DNA from: Comamonadaceae bacterium
GTDB taxonomy: Bacteria > Pseudomonadota > Gammaproteobacteria > Burkholderiales > Burkholderiaceae_C
NCBI GenBank assembly: GCA_947455585.1
Contig: CANGOY010000058.1
Coordinates: 1-9,543 of the forward strand
Length of the DNA stretch: 9,543 bases
Direction of reading: 5' to 3'
Part shown: positions 7,292 to 9,543 of the stretch, piece by piece
Layout: each line of letters begins with the position of its first letter
Numbering within the stretch: position 1 is the stretch's first letter
Notes under the pieces: generated by a model
Seen by the model: only the letters and a program-made list of their open reading frames with translations
The model's database searches: none
Told to the model about the DNA's origin: nothing
Made by a program: the position numbers and the translations under genes

Positions 7292-8245
7292 ATGCTGAGC
7301 CGTACCGCTGACCACCTGTTTTGGATGTCCCGCTATACCGAGCGGGCCGAGAACACCGCACGCTTGCTAGACGTGAACTACCAAACTTCGCTGCTGCCGC
7401 AATCTGCAGAAGTGACGCTTTTGGGATGGGAAGGCTTGCTGTCCATCAGCGAGTTATTGCCCGCTTATCAAGCCCGCCATGGCGACATCACGCCCTTGCG
7501 TGTGATGGAGTTCATGGTGAAGGATGAAAGCAACCCGTCGTCCATCATCTCGTGCTTGCGCGCAGCGCGTGAGAACGCACGCGCTGTGCGCGGCAGCCTG
7601 ACCACCGAAGTGTGGGAAACACAAAACCAAACTTGGCTGGAGCTCAACCGCATTTTGAAGAGTGGTTTGCTAGAGAGCGACCCCGGTGAGTTTTTTGAAT
7701 GGGTCAAGTTCCGTTCGCACCTCTCACGCGGCGTGACCGTGGGCACGATGCTTATGGACGAAGCTTTGCACTTCATGCGCTTGGGCACCTTCCTTGAGCG
7801 CGCCGACAACACGGCTCGTTTGGTGGATGTGAAGTTCCACGCCGTGCATGGTGACCTCTTTGCCGATGGCAGTGAGAAAACCGAGCAACACGACTTCTAC
7901 CACTGGAGCGCTATTTTGCGCAGCGTGTCTGGCTTTGAGATTTACCGTAAGGTCTATCGCGATGTGATTCACCCCGAGCGCGTGGCAGAGTTGCTGATAT
8001 TGCGCGCCGACATGCCGCGCTCGCTGCATGCGTGCTTGAATGAAGTGGTGAACAACATCTCGATGGTGTCAGACGACCGCTCGCTAGAAAGCTATCGCCG
8101 CGCAGGCAAGCTGTGCGCTGAGATGGAGTTCAGCCGCATTGACGAAATTTTGGCCAATGGGCTGCACGCCTACCTCACACAGTTCTTGGACCGCGTGAAT
8201 GAAATTGGCGCGAGCATCAGTCGGGAGTTTTTGGTCCCGAATTGA
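7292..8245 (+). CDS. Alpha-E domain protein
   Basis: A 317-residue protein with the N-terminal signature MLSRTADHLFWMSRYTERAE typical of the alpha-E family (COG2307), which is predicted to be all helical. Its biochemical activity is unknown. It is nearly always encoded beside, or fused to, circularly permuted ATP-grasp proteins and transglutaminases, and is thought to work with them in peptide ligation or tagging. ERAENTAR (17-24) recurs as ERADNTAR (169-176), each followed by L-(L/V)-D-V, so the protein may contain two related halves. The ATG is 2 bases after the stop of the ATP-grasp gene, with a GAGG-type ribosome site inside the end of that gene, suggesting translational coupling. Length is normal and no residue loss is evident. 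The stop codon is 8 bases from the converging rho stop, leaving no room for a standard terminator. Family call secure. Confidence 0.95.
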   Translation: MLSRTADHLFWMSRYTERAENTARLLDVNYQTSLLPQSAEVTLLGWEGLLSISELLPAYQARHGDITPLRVMEFMVKDESNPSSIISCLRAARENARAVRGSLTTEVWETQNQTWLELNRILKSGLLESDPGEFFEWVKFRSHLSRGVTVGTMLMDEALHFMRLGTFLERADNTARLVDVKFHAVHGDLFADGSEKTEQHDFYHWSAILRSVSGFEIYRKVYRDVIHPERVAELLILRADMPRSLHACLNEVVNNISMVSDDRSLESYRRAGKLCAEMEFSRIDEILANGLHAYLTQFLDRVNEIGASISREFLVPN

Positions 8246-8266
8246 TTCGCGGATTAACCGCCGCGA
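8221..8266. repeat. Two perfect 6-bp inverted repeats at the alpha-E/rho convergent junction
   Basis: TCGGGA (8221-8226) pairs with TCCCGA (8235-8240) across an 8-base loop inside the last codons of alpha-E. TCGCGG (8247-8252) pairs with CCGCGA (8261-8266) across a loop holding the rho stop codon. Neither is followed by a T-run on either strand, so they are not textbook intrinsic terminators, but they may slow or end converging transcription. Confidence 0.4.
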
Positions 8267-9516
8267 CGCATCATGTCGAAGAACTCGACGTTGGACTTGG
8301 TTGCCTTCATGCTCTTCAGAACCATTTCCATGGATTCGATTTCGTCCATGTTGTACATGAACTGGCGCAGGATGCGGGTCTTTGACAAGATTTCGGGTGG
8401 CAGCAGCAGCTCTTCGCGGCGTGTACCGCTGCGGTTGAGTTGGATGGCTGGGAACACGCGCTTTTCGTACAAGCGGCGGTCGAGGTGAATTTCGCAGTTG
8501 CCCGTGCCTTTGAATTCTTCAAAAATCACTTCGTCCATGCGGCTACCTGTGTCAATCAACGCGGTGGCAATGATGGTGAGTGAGCCGCCTTCTTCCACTT
8601 TGCGGGCTGCGCCAAAGAAGCGCTTGGGGCGTTGCAAGGCGTTGGAATCTACACCACCTGACAACACTTTGCCCGATGAAGGCACCACGTTGTTGTAAGC
8701 GCGGGCGAGGCGGGTGATGGAGTCGAGCAAGATGACCACATCTTTTTTCAGTTCCACCAAACGCTTGGCGCGTTCAATCACCATTTCGGCCACGTGTACG
8801 TGGCGTGCGGCGGGTTCGTCAAACGTTGAGGCAATCACTTCGGCTTTGACCGAGCGCTGCATTTCAGTCACTTCTTCTGGGCGCTCGTCCACCAGCAACA
8901 CCATCATGTGGGCGTCTGGGTAGTTGGCGGCAATCGCGTGAGCGATGTGCTGCATCATCACGGTCTTGCCGCTCTTGGGCGGAGCCACAACCAAGGCGCG
9001 CTGGCCTTTGCCGATGGGCGCAATGATGTCGATGATGCGGCCGGTGATGTTTTCCTCACCTTTGATGTCGCGCTCAAGCTTCATCTGTTCGCGAGGGAAC
9101 AGAGGGGTCAAGTTTTCAAACATGACCTTGTGTTTGTTGTTCTCAGGCAGGTCGTCATTGACCTTGTCGAGCTTGGTCAGTGCAAAGTAGCGCTCGCCGT
9201 CTTTGGGGATGCGCACTTCGCCTTCAATCATGTCGCCGGTGTGCAGGTTGAAGCGGCGCACTTGGCTGGGGCTGATGTAGATGTCGTCTGTCGAGGCGGT
9301 GTAGCTGGTGTCGGGGCTGCGCAAGAAGCCAAAGCCATCGGGCAAGATTTCGAGCACGCCGTCTGCAAACACTTGTTCGCCAGCGCGCGCGCGCTTTTTG
9401 ATGATGGCAAACATAAGCTCTTGCTTGCGCATGCGGCCTGTGTTTTCGATTTCGAGTTCTTCTGCTTGTTTCAGCACTTCAGACACGTGCAGTGCCTTGA
9501 GTTCGTTCAGATGCAT
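8254..9516 (-). CDS. rho: Transcription termination factor Rho
   Basis: A complete 420-residue Rho, against 419 in E. coli and almost collinear with it. The hexameric RNA-dependent ATPase binds C-rich nascent RNA and ends transcription. Visible parts: N-terminal helical region (1-45); RNA-binding cold-shock-like fold with DGFGFLRS (60-67); Walker A APPKSGKT (178-185, K184); catalytic E211 in VDERPEEVTEM; Walker B VILLDSITR with D265; Q-loop SSGKVLSGGVD (280-290); R-loop region TGSRMDEVIFEEFKGTGN (323-340); arginine finger R366 in NRSGTRREELL. There is no long N-terminal insert of the kind seen in some other phyla. ATG 9516 has GGAG 7 bases upstream (complement of 9524-9527). It converges on the alpha-E gene. 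All key residues are present, so it should be functional; as an essential, slowly evolving gene it is a good taxonomic anchor. Confidence 0.99.
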   Translation of the reverse strand: MHLNELKALHVSEVLKQAEELEIENTGRMRKQELMFAIIKKRARAGEQVFADGVLEILPDGFGFLRSPDTSYTASTDDIYISPSQVRRFNLHTGDMIEGEVRIPKDGERYFALTKLDKVNDDLPENNKHKVMFENLTPLFPREQMKLERDIKGEENITGRIIDIIAPIGKGQRALVVAPPKSGKTVMMQHIAHAIAANYPDAHMMVLLVDERPEEVTEMQRSVKAEVIASTFDEPAARHVHVAEMVIERAKRLVELKKDVVILLDSITRLARAYNNVVPSSGKVLSGGVDSNALQRPKRFFGAARKVEEGGSLTIIATALIDTGSRMDEVIFEEFKGTGNCEIHLDRRLYEKRVFPAIQLNRSGTRREELLLPPEILSKTRILRQFMYNMDEIESMEMVLKSMKATKSNVEFFDMMRRGG

Positions 9517-9543
9517 CTTGGGACTCCAGAAGGGAGTTCGTTA
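9517..9543 (-). promoter_or_regulatory. rho leader with ribosome site in a small hairpin
   Basis: Only 27 bases of the rho leader are in the window. On the minus strand ACTCC pairs with GGAGT across a CTTCT loop, and the GGAG ribosome site is in the 3' arm of this 5-bp stem. It could modulate translation of rho, but the stem is short. No promoter can be judged from so little sequence. Confidence 0.3.

Overview
The window looks like a chromosomal segment of a betaproteobacterium, most likely Burkholderiales and probably Comamonadaceae of the Limnohabitans/Rhodoferax/Polaromonas kind. This is inferred from remembered protein resemblance and moderately high GC, not from a search. Genes are tightly packed, no gene-free stretch exceeds about 125 bases, and there is no tRNA, rRNA, CRISPR array, insertion sequence or phage gene.

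Layout, left to right. (1) 1-2566, minus: a large transglutaminase-like protease fused to a DUF2126 putative amidoligase. Its C-terminus runs off the left edge; 855 codons are visible with no internal stop. (2) 2688-3119, plus: a small secreted protein of the surface-adhesin E type, followed by a clear intrinsic terminator at 3149-3177. (3) 3187-5799, plus: comEC, the competence DNA-uptake channel, interrupted by three in-frame stop codons (4645, 5257, 5725) with no frameshift, so apparently a young pseudogene. (4) 5844-7289 and 7292-8245, plus: a two-gene operon of a circularly permuted ATP-grasp protein and an alpha-E protein, preceded by an exact match to the sigma-54 -24/-12 promoter core (5804-5818). 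(5) 8254-9516, minus: transcription terminator Rho, complete, converging on alpha-E with 8 bases between the two stop codons.

The transglutaminase/amidoligase, ATP-grasp and alpha-E proteins belong to a gene set that comparative genomics has linked to an uncharacterised peptide-synthesis or peptide-tagging pathway, often together with a proteasome-like peptidase (Anbu) that is not in this window. Here the set is split by the adhesin-type gene and dead comEC, and the two parts are on opposite strands. Both parts have a sigma-54-like element just upstream: exact for the ATP-grasp operon, one mismatch and awkward spacing for the transglutaminase gene. A shared sigma-54 control is therefore a testable idea. 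The most notable observations are the stop-riddled but frame-intact comEC and the possible sigma-54 regulation of the amidoligase set.
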